Positions 46,357 through 55,404 of a DNA stretch of 64,000 nt are shown in pieces (the stretch's first letter is position 1; each line of letters begins with the position of its first letter). The translations under genes and the position numbers were made by a program. This stretch comes from Desertimonas sp963732335. Lineage in GTDB: Bacteria > Actinomycetota > Acidimicrobiia > Acidimicrobiales > Ilumatobacteraceae. The notes beneath the pieces were generated by a model. The model worked only from the letters and a program-made list of their open reading frames with translations. It did no database searches and was not told where the DNA came from. The stretch is taken from contig CAVSZO010000033.1 in assembly GCA_963732335.1 (NCBI GenBank), positions 1 to 64,000 on the forward strand. The letters are read 5' to 3'.

Positions 46357-47313
46357 ATGCCAGCTGTGACCGCCGATCCCCTCACCGTCCCGAGCATCCC
46401 GGCACCGGACCCGACGCTGACCCCGCGACCCGTGCGGTCGGTCACCACCGCGCCACGCGGCACCGAGGGCGAAGGGTTCCCCGTGCGTCGGGCGTTCGCC
46501 GGCGTGAGCCTGGCCGAGCTCGACCCGTTCGTCCACATGGACCAGATGGGCGAGGTCGACTACGCCCCGGGCGAGCCCCGCGGCACCAACTGGCACCCGC
46601 ACCGAGGCTTCGAGACCGTCACGTACATCATGGACGGAGCGTTCCTGCACCAGGACTCCCACGGCGGGGGCGGCTCGATCGAGAACGGAGCGACGCAGTG
46701 GATGACCGCCGGGCAGCGGCATCCTCCACATCGAGACCCCACCCGAGGAGTTGGTCATCAGCGGCGGGCGCTTCCACGGCCTGCAGCTGTGGGTCAACTT
46801 GCCCTCGAGCGACAAGATGATCGCGCCGCGGTACCAGAACCTGGACGGCGACCTCGTGACGTTGCTGTCGTCGCCCGACGGCGGTGCCCTCGTCCGCCTC
46901 ATCGCCGGCGACATCGCCGGTCACCGGGGTCCGGGCTCGACGCACACGCCGATCGTCGTCGCCCACCTCACGCTGTCGCCCGGGGCGCAGATCACCCTCC
47001 CGTGGCAGCGTGACTTCAACGCCCTCGCCTACGTGCTCTCCGGACGCGGGCACGGCCGGCGCCGAGGCCGCGCCCGTCCAGCTCGGACAGCTCGCCGTGT
47101 TCGGCGCCGGCGACACGATCACGCTGACCGCAGCCCCCAACGAGGCGCTCGACGTCTACCTGCTGGGAGGGCGACCGATCGGCGAGCCGGTGGCGGCATA
47201 CGGGCCGTTCGTCATGAACACCCGTGAGGAGCTGGCGCAGGCGTTCGAGGATTTCCAGGCCGGCCGGTTGGGGACGATCCCCGCCGACGGGCTGATGCCC
47301 TATCACCGCGTAG
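46357..47313 (+). CDS. Pirin family protein (frameshifted)
   Basis: ATG 46357 follows AGGAG. The bicupin fold starts with RRAFAGVSLAELDPFVHMDQ, and the metal site NWHPHRGFETVTYIMDG and QWMTAG are in the first frame. After about 46725 the frame changes to IETPPEELVISGGRFHGLQL and VNLPSSDKMIAPRYQ; after about 47048 it changes again to AVFGAGDTITLTAAPNE and GPFVMNTREELAQAFEDFQAG. The usual stop is not in frame. TAG 47311 is one base out of frame. Pirins act as quercetinases or as metal-dependent regulators. The gene ends tail-to-tail with the C-S lyase gene. Confidence 0.8.
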
Positions 47314-48486
47314 CCGTCGGCCATCGTCGTGACGATCGCCTCCAGGACGACCGGGCTGGTCGCGAAGTTGAGCCGGGCGAAGCCGGCGCCAACCGCACCG
47401 AAGCGCTGACCGGCGGCCAGCTCGACGCCGCGCTCACGAAACGTCGCCGCGGGATCGTCGCCGAAGCCAAGCGCTCGACAATCGAGCCACGCCAGGTACG
47501 TGGCTTCCGGCGGGTGGTAGACGATCCCCGGCAGTTGCGCCGCGAGCAAGCTGCCGAGACGCCGTCGGTTGTCGTCGAGGACTACTCGCACGGCCGTCAG
47601 CCAGTCGTCTCCCTCCGACCACGCCGCGTCGGTCGCCTCGACGGCCAGCAGGTTCGGGGTGCCGAGGTAGTGCGACGGGAGGGCGACGATCGCTCCGTGG
47701 AACTGATCGGGACCGGCGTGGAGGATCGCCCAGCGCAGCCCGGCGAGGTTGAACGCCTTCGAACCCGACGTCACGGTGATCGTCCGCGCCGCCACGTCGG
47801 CGCCGAGTGCCGCGAAGGGCACGTGGTCGTGGCCGGGGTGGACGAGCTCGGCGTGGATCTCGTCGCTGACGACGACGAGATCGTGCTTGGCCGCCAGCTC
47901 GGCGATCAGCTCCAGCTCGGCGCGCTGGAAGACTCGACCGGTGGGGTTCTGCGGATGGCAGAGGATCCACAACCGCGCTCGACCTGCACCGTGGCTCGCC
48001 GCAGCGAGACGTGAGTCCAACTCCTCGTAGTCCCACACGAACCCGTCCGCCGTGGGCACCGCCGGCACCTCGACGAGCGCCCGTCCGTGTCTCACGGATC
48101 AGCTCGAGAAAGGGCGGATAGGCGGGCACGTGGAGGACCACGCCGTCGCCCGGCGCGCTGAGGTGGTGGACCGCCAGGGCTACGCCCTGCAACACATCGG
48201 CCAGCTCGTGGAGACGCGGCGGTTCCGGTGACCAGCCGAACCGCTCGGACATGCGCTCGGCGAAGCGCTCCGGCAGCGGTGATCGGCTGACGTCGTCCCA
48301 CGTCGGGTAGCCGACGTCGATGGCGACGCGGCGGCTCAGCCGTTCGACGATGGCCGGGGCGATCGGGAAGTCCATGTCGGCGACCCAGCTCGCCAGCCGG
48401 CCATCGACCTTCTGCCACTTCTCGCCTGGCCGCCCGGCGACGTCGGCGACACCGAAGCTGGTCAGCCCGTAGGGGTCATCGTCCAC
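47303..48486 (-). CDS. MalY/PatB-type PLP-dependent C-S beta-lyase (frameshifted)
   Basis: About 390 residues of a class I/II aminotransferase-fold enzyme. The frame from 48486 reads WQKVDGRLASWVADMDFPIA, RFGWSPEPPRLHEL and LHVPAYPPFLELIR. The frame changes near 48100 and continues ILCHPQNPTGRVFQRAELEL, VVSDEIHAELVHPGHDHVPF, the PLP Lys in TVTSGSKAFNLAGLRWAIL, and FARLNFATSPVVLEAIV. WVADMDF and the HPQNPTGR loop are typical of cystathionine beta-lyases of the MalY/PatB group, which cleave C-S bonds to release thiols or H2S. The in-frame ORF runs on to 47016, and a TGA one frame away at 47303-47305 is the likely original stop. Confidence 0.82.
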
Positions 48487-48492
48487 GCACCG

Positions 48493-49174
48493 TCATTCGA
48501 ACGGGTCGATGCCGAGGGCATCGAGTCGCCGGCGCATCGGGATCGGCACGTCGATGTCACCGCCGGCGAGAGCGTGCTGGGCGAACTCACCGGTCTCGTC
48601 CCACACGTGGCAGCTGTTGAGGGTCGCTGCCCACCGTTGCCGGCGCTGCTCCGGCGAAAGGTCCGTGGGTCGGCGCCACGACCGCCGCCCTGCCTGCCGG
48701 TCCTCGACGATCTGCATCGACCAGATGCTCTGGATCGCCACCGGCGCCATCGCCAGCAGCAACGCCGTCGTGTGGGTGCAGCCGCGCGGCCCGCCGAAGC
48801 GATGGCGAACCTCATGGGTGAATCCCCGGGCGATCGACAGCCCGACAAGACTGCCGTAGTGCGGGGCGATCGCCCCACAGGTGTCGTGGGGATGGGCTTC
48901 GAACAGCACGGTGGCGGCAGTGATCGTCGAGGTTCGGGAAGGAGACCTCGAGCTCGACCTGCATGTGATGGAACGTCAGCGGGTCCGGATCGGTGTCGAC
49001 GTACAACCCGGACGGCTTCTGGTCGCGCACCGCTCCGCGAAGCAAGAGGCGTGAGCCGTCGAGCCGGTACGCCCGGACCCGGTACTCGCGCTCGTGCAGC
49101 ACCACCACGCCGTCCGGATCGGGCGGCAGGATCGGCTCGGTGTCGAAGCGCGCTGGTGTCGTCTCGGGGGTCAT
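48493..49174 (-). CDS. DUF2889 family protein (frameshifted)
   Basis: From ATG 49174 the reading gives GVVVLHEREYRVRAYRLDGS, RLLLRGAVRDQKPSGLYVD and PLTFHHMQVELEV. Near 48920 the frame changes to EAHPHDTCGAIAPHYGSLVG, the signature GPRGCTHTTALLLAMAPVAI and the C-terminus to 48493. Both parts belong to DUF2889, whose function is unknown but which often accompanies aromatic or phenolic degradation genes. It is directly upstream of the C-S lyase on the same strand, six bases apart, so the two are probably cotranscribed. Confidence 0.78.
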
Positions 49175-49226
49175 CCACCTGTCGTATCGGGTCGGGGCAA
49201 ACGCTGTCGAGCCGAGGTGACGTTCC

Positions 49227-49868
49227 GTGGCTACCGTCGCCGTCGTGACGCTCGCCGCCCGTACCGGTTCGCTGCTCGGCCGCCACGTCGAATTGGTGCC
49301 GCTGGTCGCCGATCTCGCCGCCGACCTGACGGTCGCCGCAGCCGGCGAGCGATCGACCTACCGGTTCACCGAGGTTCCGGACACCAGGGAGGCGATGGCC
49401 CGCTACGTGGCGTGGTTGATCGCTCAGCGCGACAGTGACGAGGCCGTTCCCTTCGCCCAGCGGATCCCCGAGTCCGGCCGAGTCGTCGGGTGCACCAGGT
49501 TCATGGAGCTGCGCTGGTGGCGCGGCCGCCCCGATCCCGACGAGGTCGAGATCGGTGGGACGTGGCTGGCCGCCGACGTCCAGCGCACCGCCGTCAACAC
49601 GGAAGCCAAGCTGCTCCTCCTCACCCACGCCTTCGAGCAGTGGAACGTCGACCGTGTCGCCCTGGCCACTGACGAACGCAACGAGCGGAGTCGGGAGGCC
49701 ATCACGCGCCTCGGCGCCACGTTCGAGGGCATCCTGCGCAGTCACCGGCCGTCGAAGGTGCCGGGTGAGGACGGACTGGCCCGCAACACGGCACTGTTCT
49801 CGATCACCGCCACCGAGTGGCCCGCCGTGCGCAAGACCCTCAGCGATCGCTTGGAACAAGGCGGCTGA
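49227..49868 (+). CDS. GNAT N-acetyltransferase (RimJ/RimL type)
   Basis: A 213-residue protein from GTG 49227 with GAGGTGA six bases upstream. It shows GRHVELVPLVADLAADLTVA, FAQRIPESGRVVGCTRFMEL, the acetyl-CoA region GTWLAADVQRTAVNTEAKLL with RVALATDERNERSREAITRL, then GATFEGILRSHRPSK. This is the RimJ/RimL-like GNAT group, which acetylates protein N-termini or small amines. It is divergent from the DUF2889 gene. Its 3' end overlaps the convergent psuG gene by about 29 bases. Confidence 0.88.
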   Translation: MATVAVVTLAARTGSLLGRHVELVPLVADLAADLTVAAAGERSTYRFTEVPDTREAMARYVAWLIAQRDSDEAVPFAQRIPESGRVVGCTRFMELRWWRGRPDPDEVEIGGTWLAADVQRTAVNTEAKLLLLTHAFEQWNVDRVALATDERNERSREAITRLGATFEGILRSHRPSKVPGEDGLARNTALFSITATEWPAVRKTLSDRLEQGG

Positions 49869-50756
49869 CGGCGACCGCGATCTCGCCGGCGACCGCGGCG
49901 TTGCGCTCGGCGAGGGCGAGGTTCGCCGGGACGCTCCCACCGGCAGTCGCCGCGGCGATCCGGCCGAGCACGAACGGCGTGACCGCTCGCCCCGCCAACG
50001 CCCGTCGCGTCAGCTTCGTCCAATGCCTCGGCGAGCGCCTGGGCGATGGCGCCGGCGTCGAGCTCGGCCTCGGCTGGGATCGGGACGGCGACGAGGATGC
50101 CGACGTCCCGCGGGCCGCGACGCGAAAACGTCGGCGACCGTCGCCGCGTCCTCGACACGATGCGGCACTGGAAGTCCGGACGAACGGGTGTAGAAGGCCG
50201 GGAACCAGTCGTGTTGCCAGCCGAGCACGGGAACGCCACGGGTCTCCAGGTACTCCAGGGTCCGAGAGAGGTCGAGGAACGCCTTGGCGCCGGCGCTGAC
50301 GGTGATCACCGGGTGCGACGCGAGCGCGTCGAGATCGGCGGAGATGTCGCCGGTGACGTCAGCGCCACGGTGGACTCCGCCGATGCCGCCTGTCGCGAAG
50401 ACGCACACACCCACCGCGGCGGCGAGCGCAACAGACGCGCTCACCGTGGTCGCCCCGAACTCCCAGCGCTGGGCGACGGCAACGGCGAGATCGCGCTCGG
50501 CAGCCTTCCTGGCGGTACCGAGTACTCGCTCGTGCTCGGCAGGGTCGAGCCCGACCCTGGCCACACCGTCGAGCACGGCGGTGACCGCCGGGACCGCCCC
50601 GGCGTCACGAACGGCCGCGACGCAGCGGTCGAGCGCCTCGGCGTTGGCCGGTGAGGGCAGGCCGAGGTTGGAGAAGATCGTCGACTCGAGGGCGACGACG
50701 GCGCGGCCGGCATCGAGAGCGTCACGTACCTCGGTGGAGACAACCGGCGACAGCAT
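49840..50756 (-). CDS. psuG: Pseudouridine-5'-phosphate glycosidase (frameshifted)
   Basis: PsuG splits pseudouridine 5'-phosphate into uracil and ribose 5-phosphate. From the start at 50756 it reads VVALESTIFSNLGLPSPANA, RRWEFGATTVSAS-like segments (WEFGATTVSASVALAA), VCVFATGGIGGVHRGA and AGAKAFLDLSRTLEYLETRG. After about 50110 the frame changes (GILVAVPIPAEAELDAGAIA) and again near 49990 (the final helix ERNAAVAGEIAVAVS). A TGA at 49840-49842 ends it at normal length. The gene is ten bases downstream of an RNA methyltransferase on the same strand. The companion kinase psuK is not seen here. Confidence 0.85.
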
Positions 50757-50766
50757 CTCTGATGCC

Positions 50767-51948
50767 TCAGACCCTGGTGAACCGCGAGACGACTTCGACG
50801 TGTGTGGTGTGGGGGAACGTGTCGATCACCTCCGAGCGCTCGTGGATGTATCCGGCCCGGCCGAGCAGCTTGGCGTCTCGGCCCAGCGAGCCGGGGTCAC
50901 AACTGACGAGCACGAGCACGGGGGCGTCGAGTCGGGTGAGGGCGGCGGTCCCAGGTGCACCGAGGCCGCTGCGCGCCGGGTCGGCGATGACGACGTCTGC
51001 GCAGAGGTCCGCCGCGGCGCGCCACCCGCCGACCTCACCGCGGACGAGCTCGTGGCGTCGACCGCTGAGGTTCTCCTGGGCGTCGGCGACCGCAGATCGC
51101 GACGTTTCGATGGCGACGACGTAGGCGTCGGCTGCCGTGGCGCAGGCGGCGAACATCCCGACGCCGGCGTAGGCATCGACGACCACACCCGCATCGACGA
51201 GCTCCGGTGCGGCGCGGCGAACGGCGGCGACGAGCAGGCCGGCCGCCTGCGGCCCGGACTGGAAGAACGAGCCGATCGAGACGCGCAGGAGCTGCCCGTC
51301 CACGTCCTCGCGGATGCGTGCGGCGCTGCCGCGCAGTACCTCGGCCGGGAGTCCGTGGACCGCTCCCTTCGTGCGGTCCCACCGGGCAGCGATCTCGCCG
51401 GTCGCCACCGACATCCGCAAGGTCGCCTCGACGCCGGGATCGAGGCGCATCGCAGGAAGCAGCCCACGTAGGGTCGGGTGGAGCACGAGACACTTCGGAG
51501 CGGCGACGACCTCGTGGGACCGCTCGGCACGGAATCCGGCAGCTCCGCCAGGTCCGGATGCGACACGCGCCGTCGTGCGGTAGCCCTCCGATGCGACGCC
51601 CGGCCCGAGCACCGTGACAGCGTCGGCGATCCCACCGGTGCGACGCAGCGCCTCCTCGACGATGGCAGCCTTGGCGCGGCGCTGGGCGTCGAGCTCGAGA
51701 TGCATCCAGCCGCAGCCGCCACAGCCCGCCAGCCGAGACGCACACGGCGGCGTGACCCGGTCAGCGCTGGCGTCGACGACGTCGACGACGTGGGCCCGAG
51801 CCCAGTCGCGCTTCTCGTGGACGATCTCGGCGACGATGGTCTCCCCAGGTAGGGCACCCCTGACGAACACGACCCGACCGTCGTCGTCGCGAGCGATTGC
51901 CTCTCCCCCAGCGGCGAACCGATCGGGGCGGAGCTGCACGGTTGCCAC
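50767..51948 (-). CDS. TrmA/RumA-type RNA (uracil-5-)-methyltransferase
   Basis: 393 residues from GTG 51948; the open frame extends further but opposite rpe. An N-terminal TRAM-like domain (GEAIARDDDGRVVFVRGALP) precedes the iron-sulfur cysteines CASRLAGCGGCGWMHLELDA, the SAM motif VVDAYAGVGMFAACA, DPARSGLGAPG and the catalytic Cys in VLVSCDPGSLGRDAKLLG. The enzyme forms 5-methyluridine in rRNA or tRNA with SAM. Its exact position (RlmD- or RlmC-like) cannot be told. The frame is intact. It probably heads an operon with psuG and is divergent from rpe. Confidence 0.9.
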   Translation of the reverse strand: MATVQLRPDRFAAGGEAIARDDDGRVVFVRGALPGETIVAEIVHEKRDWARAHVVDVVDASADRVTPPCASRLAGCGGCGWMHLELDAQRRAKAAIVEEALRRTGGIADAVTVLGPGVASEGYRTTARVASGPGGAAGFRAERSHEVVAAPKCLVLHPTLRGLLPAMRLDPGVEATLRMSVATGEIAARWDRTKGAVHGLPAEVLRGSAARIREDVDGQLLRVSIGSFFQSGPQAAGLLVAAVRRAAPELVDAGVVVDAYAGVGMFAACATAADAYVVAIETSRSAVADAQENLSGRRHELVRGEVGGWRAAADLCADVVIADPARSGLGAPGTAALTRLDAPVLVLVSCDPGSLGRDAKLLGRAGYIHERSEVIDTFPHTTHVEVVSRFTRV

Positions 51949-51990
51949 CGCCGGGATGGTACGACGAACCCGCACGATACGGTGCTGTGG

Positions 51991-52674
51991 GTGGCGCTGC
52001 CGATCCAGATCGCCCCCTCCGTGCTGCCGGCCGACTTCTCCCGCCTCGGCGAGGAGATCGTCGCCCTCGAAAAGGCCGGCGTCGACCTCGTGCAGTGGGA
52101 CGTCATGGACGGTCAGTTCGTCCCCAACCTGACGTTCGGACCGGACGTGATCGCGTCCGTGAGGGACCGCGTTGCGCTGCCGTTCGAAGCGCACCTGATG
52201 GTCCTCACCCCCGACGTGATGGCGCCGCGCTACGTCGAGGCGGGCTGTTCCAGGCTGATCGTCCACGCCGAGGCGTGCGACCACCTGCATCGCACGCTCT
52301 CCCGCATCGCCGAGCTCGGCGCCTCCCCCGGCGTGGCGATCAATCCGGCGACCCCCGTGACCGACGTCGCCCACGTCCTCGACCTCGTCGATCTCGTCCT
52401 CGTGATGACCGTCAACCCGGGATTCGGGGGGCAGCGCTACATCGCCACGATGGAGCCGAAGATCGCCGAACTGAGTGCGCTGCTTGCGGCAAACGGCCGC
52501 AGCGAGACGACGAGCATCGAGGTCGATGGTGGCATCACGGTCGAGACCGCACCCGGCGCTGTCGCCGCCGGAGCGAGCATCCTCGTGGCCGGCAGCGCCC
52601 TGTTCGGGCACGACGATGGGCTCGAGGCCGCGGTGGCCGAGCTGCGCGCCGTTGCCAACGACGCTCGCGGCTGA
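51991..52674 (+). CDS. rpe: Ribulose-phosphate 3-epimerase
   Basis: About 227 residues, the normal length. It interconverts ribulose 5-phosphate and xylulose 5-phosphate in the pentose phosphate pathway. Visible features are IQIAPSVLPADFSRLGEE, the metal/catalytic DLVQWDVMDGQFVPNLTFG, the conserved HLMV and HAEA His residues, MTVNPGFGGQRYI and the catalytic Asp in IEVDGGITVETA, followed by the phosphate-binding VAGSALFG. GTG 51982 is an alternative start three codons upstream; neither has a clear Shine-Dalgarno sequence. Confidence 0.93.
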   Translation: MALPIQIAPSVLPADFSRLGEEIVALEKAGVDLVQWDVMDGQFVPNLTFGPDVIASVRDRVALPFEAHLMVLTPDVMAPRYVEAGCSRLIVHAEACDHLHRTLSRIAELGASPGVAINPATPVTDVAHVLDLVDLVLVMTVNPGFGGQRYIATMEPKIAELSALLAANGRSETTSIEVDGGITVETAPGAVAAGASILVAGSALFGHDDGLEAAVAELRAVANDARG

Positions 52675-52705
52675 CTTCCCGTCCCCGTTGTGGTTCGATT
52701 GACCC

Positions 52706-54139
52706 ATGGGGTCAATCGACGACGATCCCGGCCTTCCACTCAAGCTGTGGCCGTGCTCCAACGGGGAGTATCTTCCTCCCCCGCTCGACGACCTGCGTGC
52801 CGAGGCGATGCGCCGAGCGCGGATCAACGCCGACGACCACGCCCGGCGCCATGGATGGTCGCGACGACGCTTCCTGCTGTCGGCCGCCGGGATGGCCGCC
52901 GGGCTACGCGCCCTGGAAACGGCGACGGCAGACCGCTCCCGAGCCCTCGGCCTCGAGCGTGGCGGGTTGTTCCGGGTCGGTGACTCCGCAGCCGGTGACA
53001 TCGCCGAGGCCAACGATCTCGTTCACGGCGCGGCCGGCGGCGCCGGCGTGGTCGACGTCCAGACCCACTTCCTGGAGTTCGGCCCGTGGGGCGAGGGGTT
53101 CCCGCAGGCGTCGTGCGGCGAAGCGGACTGGGCCGACTGCTTCTCGGTCGAGTACTGGTACGACCTCGTGCTCGGCGGCAGCGACACGTCGGTGGCGGTG
53201 ATCTCGGCGATACCGGTGGTCGGCGAGGCCGACCCGCTCTCGATGGCAGCGATGGAACGCGGCCGAGAGCTGGCAACCCGTTTGTGCGGCGACGGCAGAG
53301 TGCTGATCCAAGGGCACGCTGTCCCCGATGTCGGCCCAATCGACGCCGCTGTGGCAGCGATGGCCGATGTCGCCGCAACCCATCAATTGAGCGCCTGGAA
53401 GGTGTACACGCACTCGCCGAACGGCTGGTTCCTCGACGATCACGACCCCGCGCTCCCCCCGGTGGGGGCCGCGTTCATCCAGGCCGTTCGCGACACAGGC
53501 GTCGGCGTGATCGCCGTGCACAAGGGGCTCGCGGGTGGCAACCCCTATGCATCACCGGTCGACATCGGCCCGGCGGCCGCGGCCAACCCGGACGTTCGCT
53601 TCCTCGTGTACCACTCCGGCTACGACACCGGCACCACCGAAGGTCCCTACGACCCGGACGGCGCAGGTGTCGATCGTCTCGTCCGCAGTGTCACCGAGGC
53701 CGGCATCGGCCCGGGCGGCAACGTGTACGCCGAGTTGGGGTCGACGTGGCGGATCGTCATGGGCAACCCCGACGCTGCCGCCCACGTCATCGGCAAGCTG
53801 CTCGTGGCCTTCGGGCCGGAGCGGATCCTGTGGGGCACCGACTCGATCTGGTACGGATCGCCGCAGGACCAGATCGCCGCCTTCCGGGCGTTCGAGATCA
53901 CGCCGGCCTACCAGGAGCAGTTCGGCTACCCGGCGTTGACCGCCGAGGTGAAGCAACGAATCATGGCGGCCAACGCCGCTGAGCTGTTCGGGATCACCGT
54001 GCCCGAGCCCGCCTGCGAACCCGTCGCCGGATCAGCCGGGATGCGCCCGTCCAACCGCACGTACGGGCCGGTGGCACGCCGCGACGTGGTCGCCACGTTC
54101 CTGCGCGAGCACCCCTGGATCGCCGCCGCCGAGTCGTAA
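52706..54139 (+). CDS. Amidohydrolase family protein with an internal Tat-like motif
   Basis: A 477-residue amidohydrolase-2-type TIM barrel. After about 50 polar residues comes WSRRRFLLSAAGMAAGLRAL, matching a twin-arginine signal, which suggests export despite the long n-region. Barrel markers are VVDVQTHFLEFGPWGEG (the usual HxH reads QTH), KVYTHSPNGWFLDD, GVIAVHKGLAGG, FLVYHSGYD and ILWGTDSIWYGSPQDQ. Relatives include metal-dependent decarboxylases and hydrolases; the substrate is unknown. It follows rpe by 31 bases. The frame is intact. Confidence 0.85.
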   Translation: MGSIDDDPGLPLKLWPCSNGEYLPPPLDDLRAEAMRRARINADDHARRHGWSRRRFLLSAAGMAAGLRALETATADRSRALGLERGGLFRVGDSAAGDIAEANDLVHGAAGGAGVVDVQTHFLEFGPWGEGFPQASCGEADWADCFSVEYWYDLVLGGSDTSVAVISAIPVVGEADPLSMAAMERGRELATRLCGDGRVLIQGHAVPDVGPIDAAVAAMADVAATHQLSAWKVYTHSPNGWFLDDHDPALPPVGAAFIQAVRDTGVGVIAVHKGLAGGNPYASPVDIGPAAAANPDVRFLVYHSGYDTGTTEGPYDPDGAGVDRLVRSVTEAGIGPGGNVYAELGSTWRIVMGNPDAAAHVIGKLLVAFGPERILWGTDSIWYGSPQDQIAAFRAFEITPAYQEQFGYPALTAEVKQRIMAANAAELFGITVPEPACEPVAGSAGMRPSNRTYGPVARRDVVATFLREHPWIAAAES

Positions 54140-54143
54140 CGGG

Positions 54144-54882
54144 TCACCGCGGGCGGGAGGGACGCGGCCCGCGGCTCGACGGGCCGGCGCCGGCGGGTTC
54201 GGGCCGGGCTTGGATCGCTGATCGGGCTTCGCGTGTCTGCGACGACGTACGGGCGATCGACTCCACGCCGCGGCCGAAGCCGGTGAGGAACCAGCGGAAG
54301 GCGGCCAGGGCGAACACCGCCAGGCAGACGAGGGCGATGGGGACGAGCAGGGAGCGCAGCAGCCCGTCCCGGTTGCCGAAGAACGGCGACAGCACGCCGG
54401 AGTCGATCGACGAGCCGTCGGTGTGCATCGTGCGCATCGGGTCGACGATCTCGGGACATGCCAGGTCGCTCTCGGTGGCGCCGATGATCTCGTCGCCGCC
54501 CACGCGTCAGCGCCTCCGGCTGCACACGCGATCGCAACGATTGGATCTGCGAGTCGTAGAGAGCGCCGATGAGGTACTGATCGCCCTGGTCGAGGTACTT
54601 GGCATCGATTCCGTAGCGAACGTCGACGAGGCCCTGCGACGAGAACTGGCCGATGTCGCCGGCGCGGAGCTGGTCGACGCGGAATCGGACCGTGCGGTAG
54701 TCGGAGTCGACGGCCGTGCCGACGAACACGACGTCGGGAAGCGGCTGGATCCGACAGCCGACCGGCACGTCGACGAGCGGCTGGCGGCCCGGCGGCGGCG
54801 CTGGTTCCTCCTGAGCGACGGCGACCGACGGCGCGACGAGTGCGGTCGACACCGCCACCATTGCCGCGAATCGCCTGATCAC
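54144..54882 (-). CDS. Secreted/membrane-anchored hypothetical protein (frameshifted)
   Basis: From GTG 54882 an N-terminal signal peptide (IRRFAAMVAVSTALVAPSVA) is followed by an extracytoplasmic domain (DVPVGCRIQPLPDVVFVGTA, VRFRVDQLRAGDIGQF, YLIGALYDSQIQSL). Near 54510 the frame changes and the protein continues DEIIGATESDLACPEIVDP, a single TM helix (LLVPIALVCLAVFALAAF) and a short basic cytoplasmic tail. No family is recognised; the plan resembles conserved actinobacterial proteins of unknown function. It is convergent with the amidohydrolase gene four bases away. Confidence 0.65.
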
Positions 54883-54941
54883 GGTCGCCAGCGTAGGCCG
54901 GGGTCGGTGCGGGTGGGCAGGCACCCGGCGATACTGGCGGC

Positions 54942-55052
54942 GTGGGCTACAACCCGTACCGGCGGTTTCGCGCCCGTCCGGTCGACTACGTGCTGGTGGT
55001 CGTTTGCCTGCTCGTGGCCGTCGGCCTCGTCGTGTGGGCGATCGCCGGATGA
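54942..55052 (+). CDS. Small single-pass membrane protein (36 residues)
   Basis: GTG 54942 opens a 37-codon ORF reading GYNPYRRFRARPVDYVLVVV then CLLVAVGLVVWAIAG. A basic N-terminus followed by one TM helix fits a genuine small membrane protein with the N-terminus inside. It is between two minus-strand genes and divergent from the secreted protein. The Shine-Dalgarno match (TGGCGG) is weak. Function unknown. Confidence 0.5.
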   Translation: MGYNPYRRFRARPVDYVLVVVCLLVAVGLVVWAIAG

Positions 55053-55056
55053 CGGC

Positions 55057-55404
55057 TCAGAAGGCGTTCTCGTACACGTCGATGGTCTCTCCGGTGATCG
55101 CCGCCACGTCGAAGCGGACGTCCACACCGCGGCCAACACGATTGTCCGCCAGCCAGGCCGCGGCGAGCCGGCGCAAGCGCTGCTGCTTGGCGGCACCGAC
55201 GGCGAGCGCGGGCACCCCGAAGGCGTCTGATCTGCGGGTCTTCACCTCGCACACGACCAGCGTCCGGCCGCGCCGCACGATCAGGTCGATCTCACCGATT
55301 GCGCAGCGCCAGTTGCGTGCCACGACGGCGTAGCCATTCCGGACGTACCACTGGGCCGCCAGCTCCTCGCCACGCTGCCCGAAGGCGATGTGTGCCGCAA
55401 CCAT
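55057..55404 (-). CDS. YraN family protein (UPF0102, putative endonuclease)
   Basis: A 115-residue protein. GGGAGG precedes ATG 55404. The restriction-endonuclease-like fold is marked by FGQRGEELAAQWYVRNGY, GEIDLIVRRGRTLVVCEVKT (the D...EVK catalytic pattern) and QRLRRLAAAWL. The family is found beside ribosomal and tRNA-modification genes in many bacteria. Its cellular role is unclear, perhaps in DNA uptake or repair. It lies downstream of rplS, as in other actinobacteria. Confidence 0.92.
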   Translation of the reverse strand: MVAAHIAFGQRGEELAAQWYVRNGYAVVARNWRCAIGEIDLIVRRGRTLVVCEVKTRRSDAFGVPALAVGAAKQQRLRRLAAAWLADNRVGRGVDVRFDVAAITGETIDVYENAF

